Shown piece by piece: positions 1-7,502 of a stretch of DNA of 13,458 nt. Numbering within the stretch: position 1 is the stretch's first letter; every line of letters begins with the position of its first letter. This stretch comes from an uncultured Collinsella sp. (GTDB taxonomy: Bacteria; Actinomycetota; Coriobacteriia; Coriobacteriales; Coriobacteriaceae). The notes beneath the pieces were generated by a model that worked only from the letters and a program-made list of their open reading frames with translations, did no database searches and was not told the origin of the DNA. The DNA lies in assembly GCA_900541475.1 (NCBI GenBank), contig UQJV01000049.1, positions 1-13,458 of the forward strand, in the 5' to 3' direction. A program made the position numbers and the translations under genes.

Positions 1-258
1 TTCCTGCGAACTATAAATCATTGGGCAGCCACCCATAGAAATAGAGGCCACAAAGCTGCGGAGCAACGGAAAGGCGGGCCTCGCGCTGCGGAATGTTTTC
101 AAAACCAAGCCCGGCCCCGGCCTGCGGTGACGTTGCTGGTGGTTCTTGGGAATCGCTTGCTGGCGGGGTTCTCTGTCTGAGTTGGACTTAGTTGGTGGGG
201 CTACTGGTCCCGATCGCTGGTTCGCGCTTTGCGCGAACTCCGCGCTACTGGGGATCAA
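1..258. other. left-edge stretch without a defensible gene
   Basis: This stretch lies downstream of the repressor gene and runs to the window edge. Several frames are open at once. On the plus strand one frame is open from base 1 to a TGA at 178-180. On the minus strand one frame ends at a TAG at 36-38 after a fairly protein-like tail (GLYFYGWLPNDL) but has no ATG, GTG or TTG after its upstream stop near 189. Third-position GC is lower than in the neighbouring genes, so I do not call a CDS. A perfect 7-bp hairpin (GTTCGCG, loop CTTTG, CGCGAAC) at 220-238 sits 21 bases past the repressor stop. It has no T-tract, so it may be a processing or Rho-type end but not a classical terminator. Confidence 0.5.
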
Positions 259-648
259 TTAGGCTTCCGTTGCTGGGCCCGCCACATCTTCCCGCCCCAG
301 CATCGACCTTAGCTTCTCAAAGCTCTCCTCGCTCAAGCAATGCTCCATGTGGCAGCCCTCTTGCGAGGCAACCTCGGGCGCTACGCCGGCGTCCTCTAGC
401 AGCCCCACAAAAAAGCAATGGCGCTCCCACATTTGACGGGCAACCTCAAGACCGCGTTCCGTCAGATGAACATCTCGTTTGCCCATTTCGACATAGCCGT
501 TGCTTTCCAGCGTCGCCATGGCTTTAGAGACGCTTGCCTTGGTTACGCCTAGGTATTCGGCGACGTCAATCGATCGAACGATGCCTTGGCGCTCCGAGAG
601 CACATAAATAGATTCGAGATAGTCTTCTCCGGATTCACGCAGGGCCAT
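259..648 (-). CDS. DtxR/MntR-family metal-dependent transcriptional repressor
   Basis: The 129-residue protein is a small metal-sensing repressor that would bind operator DNA when loaded with Mn2+ or Fe2+. Residues 1-60 form the winged helix-turn-helix, with the recognition region around VTKASVSKAMATLESNGYV. The metal/dimerisation domain follows. The MntR ligand positions can be read almost number for number: D9 and E12 (MntR D8 and E11), H77, C99, E102 and H103. The residue matching MntR E99 is a cysteine, as in DtxR/IdeR (EACRWEH there, EGCHMEH here), so the site is a hybrid and metal preference cannot be decided. There is no SH3-like third domain, which fits the short MntR class (about 140 aa). 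The ATG start at 648 is preceded by GAAAGG with 7-nt spacing. The gene stands alone; no transporter target is in the window. Confidence 0.88.
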   Translation of the reverse strand: MALRESGEDYLESIYVLSERQGIVRSIDVAEYLGVTKASVSKAMATLESNGYVEMGKRDVHLTERGLEVARQMWERHCFFVGLLEDAGVAPEVASQEGCHMEHCLSEESFEKLRSMLGREDVAGPATEA

Positions 649-687
649 GGGCCGCCTTTCGCGATGGCTTCTAGTTAGCCTTTGGAT

Positions 688-730
688 ACTTTTGCATGAT
701 TTACTTTACCGCAAAAGTTGCCCATGTCTT
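688..730 (-). promoter_or_regulatory. candidate promoter and operator of the DtxR-type repressor
   Basis: On the minus strand a possible -35 AAGACA (730-725) and -10 TAAAGT (708-703) are separated by 16 bp. The -10 is flanked by a perfect 8-bp inverted repeat, ACTTTTGC at 688-695 and GCAAAAGT at 711-718. DtxR-family repressors often autoregulate through symmetric A/T-rich boxes over the core promoter, so this is a reasonable operator candidate. The 15-bp spacer is longer than in classical DtxR or MntR boxes. A second candidate is GGCTAAC at 674-680, which resembles half of an IdeR iron box. Both are inference. Confidence 0.3.
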
Positions 731-805
731 ACTACGTTGTCTAAAAAGTTAACCGTGTTTCACAAAATGCGCGGAGCAAGCAGGGCGACACGACACGCAG
801 CGCGC

Positions 806-858
806 AAGGAGTGTCCCCAGCTACCGACAGAAAAGGAACGTCCCCAAGTGCCGAGCCG
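806..858. repeat. two imperfect 27-bp units of a GGGGAC-type short repeat
   Basis: Two units, beginning AAGGAGTGTCCCCA (806) and AAGGAACGTCCCCA (833), follow each other at a 27-bp period and agree at 17 of 27 positions. Read on the minus strand they start GGGGACNNTCCTT. They sit a few bases beyond the stop codon of the HAD gene. A third core of the same kind lies in the loop side of the hairpin at 3559-3593. They look like a REP-like short interspersed element; no transposase is nearby. Confidence 0.5.
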
Positions 859-861
859 CAG

Positions 862-1632
862 CTATAGCAGCCCAAAGTGCTTCGCGGCGTTATAGATCCC
901 GTCGTCGTCCACGGCGGTCGTCACATAGGTCGCCGCAGCTTTCACCGTGTCCTGCGCGTTGCCCATGGCCACGCTCGTGCCCACGGCGGCAAACATCGAC
1001 AGGTCGTTCTCGCCATCGCCAAAGGCAATCGCCTCACTCGCGTCGACACCCAGGCGCTCCAGCGTCGCCGCCACGCCCAGGTCCTTGCCGCCGTTGGCCG
1101 GAATAATATCGCAGAACAGGTCGCACCAGCGTGTGGTTGTAGAATGCGACAGGACATCGGTAACTATGCCCTGGTCGGCCGGGTCCACAAAGGCGCAGAA
1201 CTGGTAAACCGGTGCATCGAAAGCATGCTCGAAAGGCTCCTCGTGATACGAGATTCCGGCATTGTCGGCAGCCGCCACCACGCGCTTGGACAGACGGTTC
1301 ACAAACGAGTTCTCGCCCTGCATGCACAGCGAGTCGTAGCGACCCTGCGCCACCTGGCACACGATCGCCGCGACGTCCTCCGGATCAATTGGGCAACTGC
1401 GGTAAACGCCGTCAGCGTCAAAACAGTGCTGGCCCGAAAGCGTAATGTACGCATCCCATCCCAAGTCGAACAGCCAATCCGGCATCTGGTAGGTCGGGCG
1501 ACCCGTGGCGATCACGCACGCAATCCCCTGCTCGCGAAAGCTGTCGAGCACCTGCTGCGCCGACGCCGGAATCCGATGGGTCTTAAAGCTCAGCAACGTG
1601 CCGTCGATATCGAAAAATGCGGCCTTGATCAT
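862..1632 (-). CDS. Cof-type HAD-superfamily phosphatase
   Basis: The 256-residue protein belongs to the Cof/YidA-like (type IIB cap) branch of haloacid dehalogenase hydrolases, cytosolic Mg2+-dependent phosphatases of sugar phosphates, flavin or pyridoxal phosphates. All four motifs are present: motif I DIDGT with D8 nucleophile and D10, motif II T43 in ATGRP, motif III K183 in GGKDLG, and motif IV GDGEND with D206 and D210. The cap lies between motifs II and III (about 65-175). The GGKD and GDGEND signatures are typical of the Cof group. The substrate cannot be read from sequence. The ATG at 1632 lies 6 nt after the stop of the upstream ABC-F gene, and the GAGGAG of its ribosome binding site overlaps the end of that gene, so the two are translationally coupled. 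Confidence 0.9.
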   Translation of the reverse strand: MIKAAFFDIDGTLLSFKTHRIPASAQQVLDSFREQGIACVIATGRPTYQMPDWLFDLGWDAYITLSGQHCFDADGVYRSCPIDPEDVAAIVCQVAQGRYDSLCMQGENSFVNRLSKRVVAAADNAGISYHEEPFEHAFDAPVYQFCAFVDPADQGIVTDVLSHSTTTRWCDLFCDIIPANGGKDLGVAATLERLGVDASEAIAFGDGENDLSMFAAVGTSVAMGNAQDTVKAAATYVTTAVDDDGIYNAAKHFGLL

Positions 1633-1638
1633 CCTCGA

Positions 1639-3498
1639 CTACTCCTCGCCCTCGAGCTTCTCGCTCGCCTCGAGCCACGCCATCTCCAACTCGTCCATGG
1701 CGGCGTGGGCCTCGTCGATTTTTGCCTGCTGCTCGCCCAGCGCCGTGTAGTTGGTGGGGTCGACAAGGGCCATCGCGGCCTCGGCCTCCTCCACGCGAGC
1801 GCGCTGCGTCTCCATTTTGCGCTCGAGCGAGCTCACCTCGCGGCGGAGCTTCTGGCGCTCGGCGTTGGAAAGGCCATTGGGCTGGCCACTCGACTTGTGC
1901 TTTTCGGCCGCAGCCGCCGCGGCACCGGTGTCAAACGTGCCGGTCTTGGCGCTCGGCGCACCCACGGGCTCGCCCTCGGCGGTGGCGTTGCACAGGCGCA
2001 GGTACTGGTCGACGCCGCCGGGCATATGCGTCAGGTGGCCGTCGAGCAGCGCCCACTGCTGGTCGGTCACGCGCTCCATCAAGAAGCGGTCGTGCGTCAC
2101 CAGGATCAACGTGCCGGGCCAGCCGTCAAGCAGGTCCTCGACAATCGCAAGCATGTCGGTATCCAGGTCGTTACCGGGCTCGTCCAGGATGAGCACGTTG
2201 GGCTCGTCCAGAATCGTCAGCAACAGCGACAGGCGACGGCGCTGGCCGCCCGAAAGATCGCCGATGCGGCTCCAGAGCTGCTGCGTCGTAAAGCCCAGGC
2301 GCTCGCAGAGCTTCTCGGGCGAAGTCTCCTTACCGTCGATGACGTAGTACTTCTTATAGTTGCCGAGCACCTCGCGGATCGTGTCGCCCATGTAGGGTTC
2401 GAGCTCCTCGAGCTGCTGCGACAGCACGCCAAAGCGCACTGTCTGGCCAATCTTCACGCGGCCGCGCGTGGGCTCAATCTTGCCCTGGATCACGTCGAGC
2501 AAGGTCGACTTGCCGGCGCCGTTCTCGCCCAAAAGGCCATAGCGGTCGCCCGCACCGATGAGCCAGGTCACATCGGAGAGCACCTGTTTGGGCGCGCCAT
2601 CGGTATCCGCATAGCCGGCGTCCACGTCAACCACGTCGATAACCTGCTTGCCCAGGCGACTCACCGCCAGGCGCTTGAGCTCCAGCTCGTCACGTACGGG
2701 CGGTACGTCGGCTATCAGCTCGCGAGCGGCGTCCACGCGAAACTTGGGCTTGATGGAGCGCGCCTGGGCACCGCGGCTCAGCCACGCGAGCTCCTTGCGC
2801 GCCATGTTGCGACGGCGCTCCTCGGTAACCGCGGCCATGCGGTCGCGCTCCACACGCTGCAGGATGTAGGCCGAGTAACCGCCCTCGAAGGGATCGACCT
2901 GGCCGTCGTGGACCTCCCACATGCTGGTGCAGACCTCGTCCAGGAACCAGCGGTCGTGCGTGACCACAAGCATCGCGCCCTGACCGCGCTGCCAGCGGGC
3001 CTTTAAGTGACGCGCGAGCCAGTTGATGGTACGCATGTCCAGGTGGTTGGTAGGCTCGTCGAGCATGAGCACGTCGTAGTCGCCGATCAGCAGGCGCGCG
3101 AGGTCCACGCGGCGGCGCTGGCCGCCCGAAAGCTCGCCCACCGTGCCCTCCCAGGGCACATCGCTAATAAGGCCGGCCAGGATCTGACGCGTACGCGGGC
3201 TCGAGGCCCACTCGTACTTGGGCGCGTCGCCGACGACGGCATGATGCACGGTGTCGGTATCGGCCAGGTTGTCCTTTTGGCCGAGCAATCCGATCGTCGT
3301 GTCACGGCGATGCGTCACGCGGCCGTCGTCGGGCTCCAGCGTGCCGGCGAGCACGCTCAACAGCGTCGACTTGCCGTCGCCGTTTTTGCCGACAATACCA
3401 ATGCGGTCGCCCTCGCCCACGCCGAGCGTCACGCTATCGAAAATATGCTTGGTGGGAAACTCTAGGCTGATGGAATCGCATCCCAAAAGAATCGCCAT
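1639..3498 (-). CDS. ABC-F family ATPase, Uup-like
   Basis: The 619-residue soluble protein has two tandem ABC ATPase domains and no membrane segments. ABC-F proteins act on the ribosome, resolving stalled translation or giving antibiotic protection. Domain 1 has Walker A GKNGDGKST (37-45), signature LSGGQ (123-127) and Walker B with LDEPTNHLD (146-154). A charged linker (about 215-285) contains WLSRGAQAR, as in Uup. Domain 2 has Walker A GENGAGKST (324-332), signature LSGGQ (415-419) and LDEPGNDLD (438-446). A charged C-terminal region (about 545-616) is predicted coiled coil, the Uup hallmark. A longer open frame extends to 3690, but the ATG at 3498 is chosen because AAGGAG lies 8 nt before it and homology begins there; upstream residues are terminator and repeat DNA. 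It leads a two-gene unit with the HAD gene. A housekeeping role is more likely than drug resistance. Confidence 0.92.
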   Translation of the reverse strand: MAILLGCDSISLEFPTKHIFDSVTLGVGEGDRIGIVGKNGDGKSTLLSVLAGTLEPDDGRVTHRRDTTIGLLGQKDNLADTDTVHHAVVGDAPKYEWASSPRTRQILAGLISDVPWEGTVGELSGGQRRRVDLARLLIGDYDVLMLDEPTNHLDMRTINWLARHLKARWQRGQGAMLVVTHDRWFLDEVCTSMWEVHDGQVDPFEGGYSAYILQRVERDRMAAVTEERRRNMARKELAWLSRGAQARSIKPKFRVDAARELIADVPPVRDELELKRLAVSRLGKQVIDVVDVDAGYADTDGAPKQVLSDVTWLIGAGDRYGLLGENGAGKSTLLDVIQGKIEPTRGRVKIGQTVRFGVLSQQLEELEPYMGDTIREVLGNYKKYYVIDGKETSPEKLCERLGFTTQQLWSRIGDLSGGQRRRLSLLLTILDEPNVLILDEPGNDLDTDMLAIVEDLLDGWPGTLILVTHDRFLMERVTDQQWALLDGHLTHMPGGVDQYLRLCNATAEGEPVGAPSAKTGTFDTGAAAAAAEKHKSSGQPNGLSNAERQKLRREVSSLERKMETQRARVEEAEAAMALVDPTNYTALGEQQAKIDEAHAAMDELEMAWLEASEKLEGEE

Positions 3499-3558
3499 AT
3501 GCCCTGCTCCTTCGTAGAAATACAATGTTGTCCATGATAGCAGCGAGCCCCACCCCAA

Positions 3559-3593
3559 ACCACCACGAAGGTGCCTGTCCCCTTTGTGGTGGT
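3559..3593. repeat. 13-bp-stem hairpin carrying a GGGGAC-type repeat core
   Basis: The arms are ACCACCACGAAGG (3559-3571) and CCTTTGTGGTGGT (3581-3593), pairing over 13 bp with one G-U wobble and a 9-nt loop. The minus-strand read of 3568-3582 is GGGGACAGGCACCTT, the same motif type as the units at 806-858. It lies upstream of the ABC-F gene, between that gene and the pst terminator. It has no proper T-tract, so a repeat element fits better than a terminator. Confidence 0.55.
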
Positions 3594-3608
3594 CGTTTCG
3601 GTCGCAGA

Positions 3609-3646
3609 GCAAAAGGCGGGCCATCTCGCAAAAGAGATGACCCGCC
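3609..3646 (-). terminator. intrinsic terminator of the pst operon
   Basis: The minus strand reads GGCGGGTCATCTC, a six-base loop TTTTGC, GAGATGGCCCGCC, then TTTTGCT. The 13-position stem contains one mismatch and is followed at once by four Ts. It sits about 57 bp past the pstB stop, as expected for the end of the operon. A second, perfect GC-rich hairpin (CCCGCGGC and GCCGCGGG, 3659-3684) lies between pstB and this terminator and may protect the 3' end or cause pausing. Confidence 0.8.
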
Positions 3647-3658
3647 TCTCCAATCAGT

Positions 3659-3684
3659 CCCGCGGCAACCGTAACCGCCGCGGG
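3659..3684 (-). other. GC-rich hairpin downstream of pstB
   Basis: A perfect 8-bp stem, CCCGCGGC (3659-3666) and GCCGCGGG (3677-3684), encloses a 10-nt loop. There is no T-tract. It is transcribed at the end of the pst mRNA just before the intrinsic terminator. Confidence 0.6.
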
Positions 3685-3702
3685 CCTCAAGCATGTCCCG
3701 GA

Positions 3703-4575
3703 CTAGGAGAACATGCCGGTGAGGTAATCATTCAGCCGCTTATCCTTGGGCCGTTGGAAAATCTCGTCGGTCTCGTCGTACTCGACCATATCGCCCATGT
3801 AGAAGAACGCCGTGCGGTTGGACACGCGCGACGCCTGCTCCATGTTGTGCGTCACGATGACGATGGCGCGCTCGGCCACAATCGATGACATGAGGTCCTC
3901 GATCGCCAGCGTCGAGATGGGGTCGAGCGCCGAGCAGGGCTCGTCAAACAGGATCACGTCGGGGTTGAGCGCCAGCGTGCGCGCGATGCACAGACGCTGC
4001 TGCTGGCCGCCCGAAAGCGCGTAGGCGCTCTTGTCGAGCTTGTCCTTGACCTCGTCCCACAGCGCCGCACCACGCAGACTTTCCTCGACCATACGATCAA
4101 GCTCGTCGCGGTCGGTGATACCGTGGCGTTTAGGCGCAAACGTGATGTTGTCACGAATGGACTTGCGGAAAGGATTGGGCTGCTGGAACACCATGCCAAT
4201 GGAGCGGCGCAGCTCGTAGGTGTTTTCGGTCTTGGTGTTCACGTTGCGCCCGCGGTAGCTGATCTCGCCCTCCACGCGGCAGCCGCGAATCTCGCGATTC
4301 ATAAGGTTGAGGCTGCGCAAGAAGGTCGACTTACCGCAGCCCGAAGGCCCGATGAGCGCCGTGATCTCGCCCTTGTGAAAGTCGAGCGACGTATCGTGCA
4401 GGGCATGGTGGTCGCCATAGTACACGTTGACGTCCTTGGTGGAGAGCACGACCTCGTCGCTCACGGCCTTGCCGCTCGCGCGCACGCGCTTCTCGCTCTC
4501 CCCCACGCTCGACAGGAAGTCCTGGGTCTCGGACGGTGCCGCTTCGGCTGCGGGTGTTGCTTTCATCTCGCTCAC
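3703..4575 (-). CDS. pstB: phosphate ABC transporter ATP-binding protein PstB
   Basis: The 290-residue cytoplasmic ATPase energises high-affinity phosphate import through PstC and PstA. It has Walker A GPSGCGKST (76-84), Q-loop Q131 in VFQQPNPF, signature LSGGQ (187-191), Walker B VILFDEP (207-213) with SALDPIST after it, and H-loop H243 in VTHNM. NPFRKSI and SALDPIST are typical of PstB. About 35-40 N-terminal residues (acidic and Ala/Ser rich) precede the conserved domain, making it longer than the roughly 257-residue enterobacterial protein. The GTG start at 4575 overlaps the pstA stop by four bases (GTGA). AAGGAGG lies 11 nt upstream, a rather long spacing, so an ATG three codons later remains possible. 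It is the last gene of the operon. Confidence 0.95.
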   Translation of the reverse strand: MSEMKATPAAEAAPSETQDFLSSVGESEKRVRASGKAVSDEVVLSTKDVNVYYGDHHALHDTSLDFHKGEITALIGPSGCGKSTFLRSLNLMNREIRGCRVEGEISYRGRNVNTKTENTYELRRSIGMVFQQPNPFRKSIRDNITFAPKRHGITDRDELDRMVEESLRGAALWDEVKDKLDKSAYALSGGQQQRLCIARTLALNPDVILFDEPCSALDPISTLAIEDLMSSIVAERAIVIVTHNMEQASRVSNRTAFFYMGDMVEYDETDEIFQRPKDKRLNDYLTGMFS

Positions 4576-5498
4576 TCGGCCGTCACCCTCCTTGCCAGTT
4601 GCTTGCCCACGATACGGGCGATTACGTTAAACAGCAGCACGCAAATCATCAGCAGCGCAGCGGTGCCCCAAACGATCTGCTGGGCCTCGGGGCTGCCCTC
4701 GCCATAGATCTTGTAGATGTGCACGGCGAGCGACTCACCGGGGCGGAACACGTTCCAGGCGCAGGTGGGACTCGACAGGTTAAAGCTCAAGAAGTTCAGG
4801 CGAACCGGCGAGCTCATGCCCGAGGTAAAGAGCAGTGCCGCGGCCTCGCCAAACACGCGGCCGGCCGAAAGCACGATGCCGGTCACGATGGCGGGCATGG
4901 CCTCGGGAATCAAGATGTGCAGCGTGGCCTCCCAGCGGGTAAGGCCCATGGCCAGGCACGCATCGCGCTGGGCCTGCGGCACGTCCTCGAGCGCCTGTTG
5001 GATCACGCGCACCAGGATGGGAATGTTGAACATGGTGAGCGCAACGGCGCCGGAGATGATGGAGTACTTCCAGCCCAGCTGCACCGAGAAGACCAGGAAA
5101 CCGAACATGCCGACGACGATGGAAGGCAGCGAGGACAGCGTCTCGATGGCGGTGGAGGCGATGTCGCGGATGGGTCCGTCCGGCGCGTACTCAACCAGGA
5201 AGACCGCGCCGCCCAGGCTGATGGGTACCGAGATGACCAGAGTGATCAGCAGCAGATAGAACGAGTCGAACAGCTGGTAGAGCACGCCGCCCTGGGTACC
5301 GTTGGCGCGCGCGGGCTGCGTGAGAAATCCCGGCTGGAACAGCGTCGAGACGCCCTCAAACAGGATGTAGGCCACCATGGAAACAACGATGAGCATGACG
5401 ATGGCGACGATCGCCGTCAACACGTCCGTGGCGATGCGGTCCTGCTTTTGGACACGCCCGAGTCTCGCCTCGTCGATATGGATGCGCGTGCTAGCCAC
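4572..5498 (-). CDS. pstA: phosphate ABC transporter permease PstA
   Basis: The 308-residue inner-membrane protein is one of two permease subunits of the Pst importer. About six hydrophobic segments can be seen, near residues 25-47, 80-102, 118-140, 145-165, 201-223 and 275-298. The cytoplasmic EAA loop that contacts PstB is at about 178-202 (RDACLAMGLTRWEATLHILI). The GG(V/I)-rich segment near 70 and VEYAP after the second segment are PstA features. The start is GTG at 5498, overlapping the pstC stop by 8 nt. Upstream there is only a purine-rich stretch (AAGGGGGCGAAGG), so translational coupling from pstC probably drives initiation. Confidence 0.94.
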   Translation of the reverse strand: MASTRIHIDEARLGRVQKQDRIATDVLTAIVAIVMLIVVSMVAYILFEGVSTLFQPGFLTQPARANGTQGGVLYQLFDSFYLLLITLVISVPISLGGAVFLVEYAPDGPIRDIASTAIETLSSLPSIVVGMFGFLVFSVQLGWKYSIISGAVALTMFNIPILVRVIQQALEDVPQAQRDACLAMGLTRWEATLHILIPEAMPAIVTGIVLSAGRVFGEAAALLFTSGMSSPVRLNFLSFNLSSPTCAWNVFRPGESLAVHIYKIYGEGSPEAQQIVWGTAALLMICVLLFNVIARIVGKQLARRVTAE

Positions 5499-6399
5499 GA
5501 GCCTTCGCCCCCTTGCGGCCGATAAGGTGGATGATCAGGATGAAGATGAGGCTCATGCCCATCAGCAGCAGACCGAGCGCCCACAGAACATCGTCCTGGG
5601 CCGAACCCTCGGCATAGACCGCCATGGACGTGGTGAGCGTGGTGGTGATGGTCGAGGCCGGCGACAGCAGCGACGTCGGCATGGCCTCGATACCGCCGAT
5701 CACCATGCGCACGGCGAGCGTCTCGCCAAAGGCGCGGGTCATGCCAAGGATGACCGCGGTCATGAGCGACGGCATGGCGGACTTGAGCACCACGTGCCAG
5801 ATAGTCTGCCAGCGGGTGTAGCCCAGCGCGAGCGAGCCCTGACGATAGTTATCGGGCACGGCGCGCAGGCCATCGACCGAAAGGGTGGTCATGGTCGGCA
5901 GGATCATGACGGCCAGCACGATGGCGCCGGGCAAGATGCCCAGACCCGTACTCACGTGGAAAACGCTCTTCATAAGGCCGACGACCACGTGAAAGCCAAT
6001 CAGGCCAAAGACGACCGAGGGAATGCCGGTCAAAAGCTCAATAAGCGGTTGAAAGACCTTGGAGCCAAATTTGGGTTGGATCTCGACCGCAAAGATGGCA
6101 GAGCCGATGGCGATGGGCAGCGCGATAAGCGTGGAGAGCACCATGACCGCAAACGAGGTGACGATCAGGGGCAGGGCGCCGGTATAGGGCAGACCGTTTT
6201 CGGCTGTGTTGGCCAGGTCCCACTTGGTGCCGGTGAAGAACTCGACGACCGAAACGCCGTCCTTGAGAAAAGCCGAGAGGCCCTTTTGGGCGACCATAAA
6301 GATGAGCGCGGCAACGACAAGCGTCACGAGCGCTACGCACGCGCCCGTGACGCCCAGGCCCACGTTCTCAAGGTCGCGCTTTGGCAGTTGCTTTGCCAT
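5491..6399 (-). CDS. pstC: phosphate ABC transporter permease PstC
   Basis: The 302-residue inner-membrane protein is the other Pst permease. Hydrophobic segments fall near 17-38, 76-106, 122-143, 155-172, 210-226 and 270-293. The extracytoplasmic stretch FFTGTKWDL followed by GALPLIVTSF distinguishes PstC from PstA. The EAA loop is at about 185-210 (YRQGSLALGYTRWQTIWHVV), and TRAFGETLAV follows it as in known PstC proteins. The ATG at 6399 is preceded by GGAAAGG at 6-nt spacing. Only 24 nt separate it from the pstS stop, and no hairpin that could raise the PstS ratio is visible in the gap. Confidence 0.94.
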   Translation of the reverse strand: MAKQLPKRDLENVGLGVTGACVALVTLVVAALIFMVAQKGLSAFLKDGVSVVEFFTGTKWDLANTAENGLPYTGALPLIVTSFAVMVLSTLIALPIAIGSAIFAVEIQPKFGSKVFQPLIELLTGIPSVVFGLIGFHVVVGLMKSVFHVSTGLGILPGAIVLAVMILPTMTTLSVDGLRAVPDNYRQGSLALGYTRWQTIWHVVLKSAMPSLMTAVILGMTRAFGETLAVRMVIGGIEAMPTSLLSPASTITTTLTTSMAVYAEGSAQDDVLWALGLLLMGMSLIFILIIHLIGRKGAKARG

Positions 6400-6423
6400 T
6401 GCAAACCTTTCCGGGGCGATTAC

Positions 6424-7362
6424 TTATTTAGCGGAGACCTTGCCGCTGGCGTCCTTGACGACCTTCATGGCAGAGACGGGGATAAAGCCCTGTTCCTCGA
6501 CGAGCTTGCCCTGGACGTCGTCGGAAAGCATGAACTCCAGGAAGGCCTTGGTGGCCTCGTCGGCGTCCTTTGCGCAGTACATGTGCTCGGTAGCCCAGAT
6601 CTTAAAGGAGTCGTCGGTGACGTTTGCACTCTTGGGCTCCACGCCCTCGACCTTGATGGCGTTGAACTTGGAATCATCGAAGTGCGAGAAGTCGAGGTAG
6701 GAGATGGCGTTGTCGGTACTACCCATCTGAGTCTGGACGTCGCCGGACTTGTCGAGCTCGGCGTCGCCCTTAAAGTCGACGGCCTCGTCGCCAAAGACGG
6801 CGGCCTCGAAGGTAGCGCGGGTGCCGGAGCCGGCCTTGCGGTTGAGAACGACGATGGTGGCGTCGTCACCGCCGACCTCGTTCCAGTTGGTAATCTGGCC
6901 GGAGAAGATGCCCTTGAGCTGCTCGAGGGACAGGTCATCGACCTTCACGTTCTTGGAGACGACGGGGCCCATGCCCACGACGGCGACCTCATGGTCGACG
7001 AGGTTCTTGACCTGGTCGGCCTCGAGCTTGGTCTCGGCGAAGACGTCGGAGTTACCGATGGTGACGGTGCCGGCGGCGACAGCGGTCAGGCCCTTGCCCG
7101 AACCGTTGCCCGAGCCGGAGACGGAGACATCGGGGTTGGCGTCCATGAACTTCTCGGCAGCGGCCTCGACGAGAGCCTGGAACGAAGAGGCACCGTCGTA
7201 GGTCACCTCGCCGGAGACGGACTCGGCAGCGGCGGCGCTGCCCTTGTCGGCGGCGTTGGAAGCGCCTGCGCCACCGCAACCAACGAGGCCGAGCCCGACG
7301 ATGCTGGCGAGACCACCAGCGAGGCCGAGGAACTGACGACGAGAATAAGCCTGATCGAGCAT
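6424..7362 (-). CDS. pstS: periplasmic-type phosphate-binding lipoprotein PstS
   Basis: The 312-residue substrate-binding protein captures phosphate outside the membrane and hands it to PstC/PstA. The N-terminus combines a twin-arginine motif, SRRQFLG (7-13), a hydrophobic core, and a lipobox LVGC with lipidation at C29, so it appears to be a Tat-exported lipoprotein. A Gly/Ala/Ser linker (30-50) follows. Phosphate-site motifs are GSGNGSGKG (83-91), GNSD (103-106) and RKAGSGTRATFE (175-186). An open frame extends 30 codons further upstream, but the ATG at 7362 is chosen: AAAGGAAG lies about 6 nt before it, and the signal peptide begins there. It is the first gene of pstSCAB. Confidence 0.95.
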   Translation of the reverse strand: MLDQAYSRRQFLGLAGGLASIVGLGLVGCGGAGASNAADKGSAAAAESVSGEVTYDGASSFQALVEAAAEKFMDANPDVSVSGSGNGSGKGLTAVAAGTVTIGNSDVFAETKLEADQVKNLVDHEVAVVGMGPVVSKNVKVDDLSLEQLKGIFSGQITNWNEVGGDDATIVVLNRKAGSGTRATFEAAVFGDEAVDFKGDAELDKSGDVQTQMGSTDNAISYLDFSHFDDSKFNAIKVEGVEPKSANVTDDSFKIWATEHMYCAKDADEATKAFLEFMLSDDVQGKLVEEQGFIPVSAMKVVKDASGKVSAK

Positions 7363-7502
7363 GATCTTCCTTTCATACATGCGACTCGCGGGCACCCTGC
7401 CCGCTTTGCTGTTTGGAAAGATACGGCCTCGATCGGGCAGCGCCAGTGCCAACTGCGGTTTCTTACGGTCATCTGATAGACCCTTACCGCAAGCGCGACT
7501 CG

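Noticed and set aside
877..3006. 709-codon plus-strand open frame opposite the HAD and ABC-F genes
   Set aside because: It is Arg/His/Leu/Ala-rich with no recognisable motif and mirrors two well-supported genes. It is a GC-bias shadow.
1639..3498. ABC-F gene as an antibiotic-resistance determinant
   Set aside because: The linker and C-terminal coiled coil are Uup-like, and the genetic setting is housekeeping with no mobile element.
3499..3690. 64-codon N-terminal extension of the ABC-F gene
   Set aside because: It runs through the hairpin and the pst terminator, has no family similarity, and a good ribosome binding site supports the ATG at 3498.
5377..7476. 699-codon plus-strand open frame opposite pstC and pstS
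   Set aside because: Low-complexity composition, antisense to clear pst genes, no start signals.
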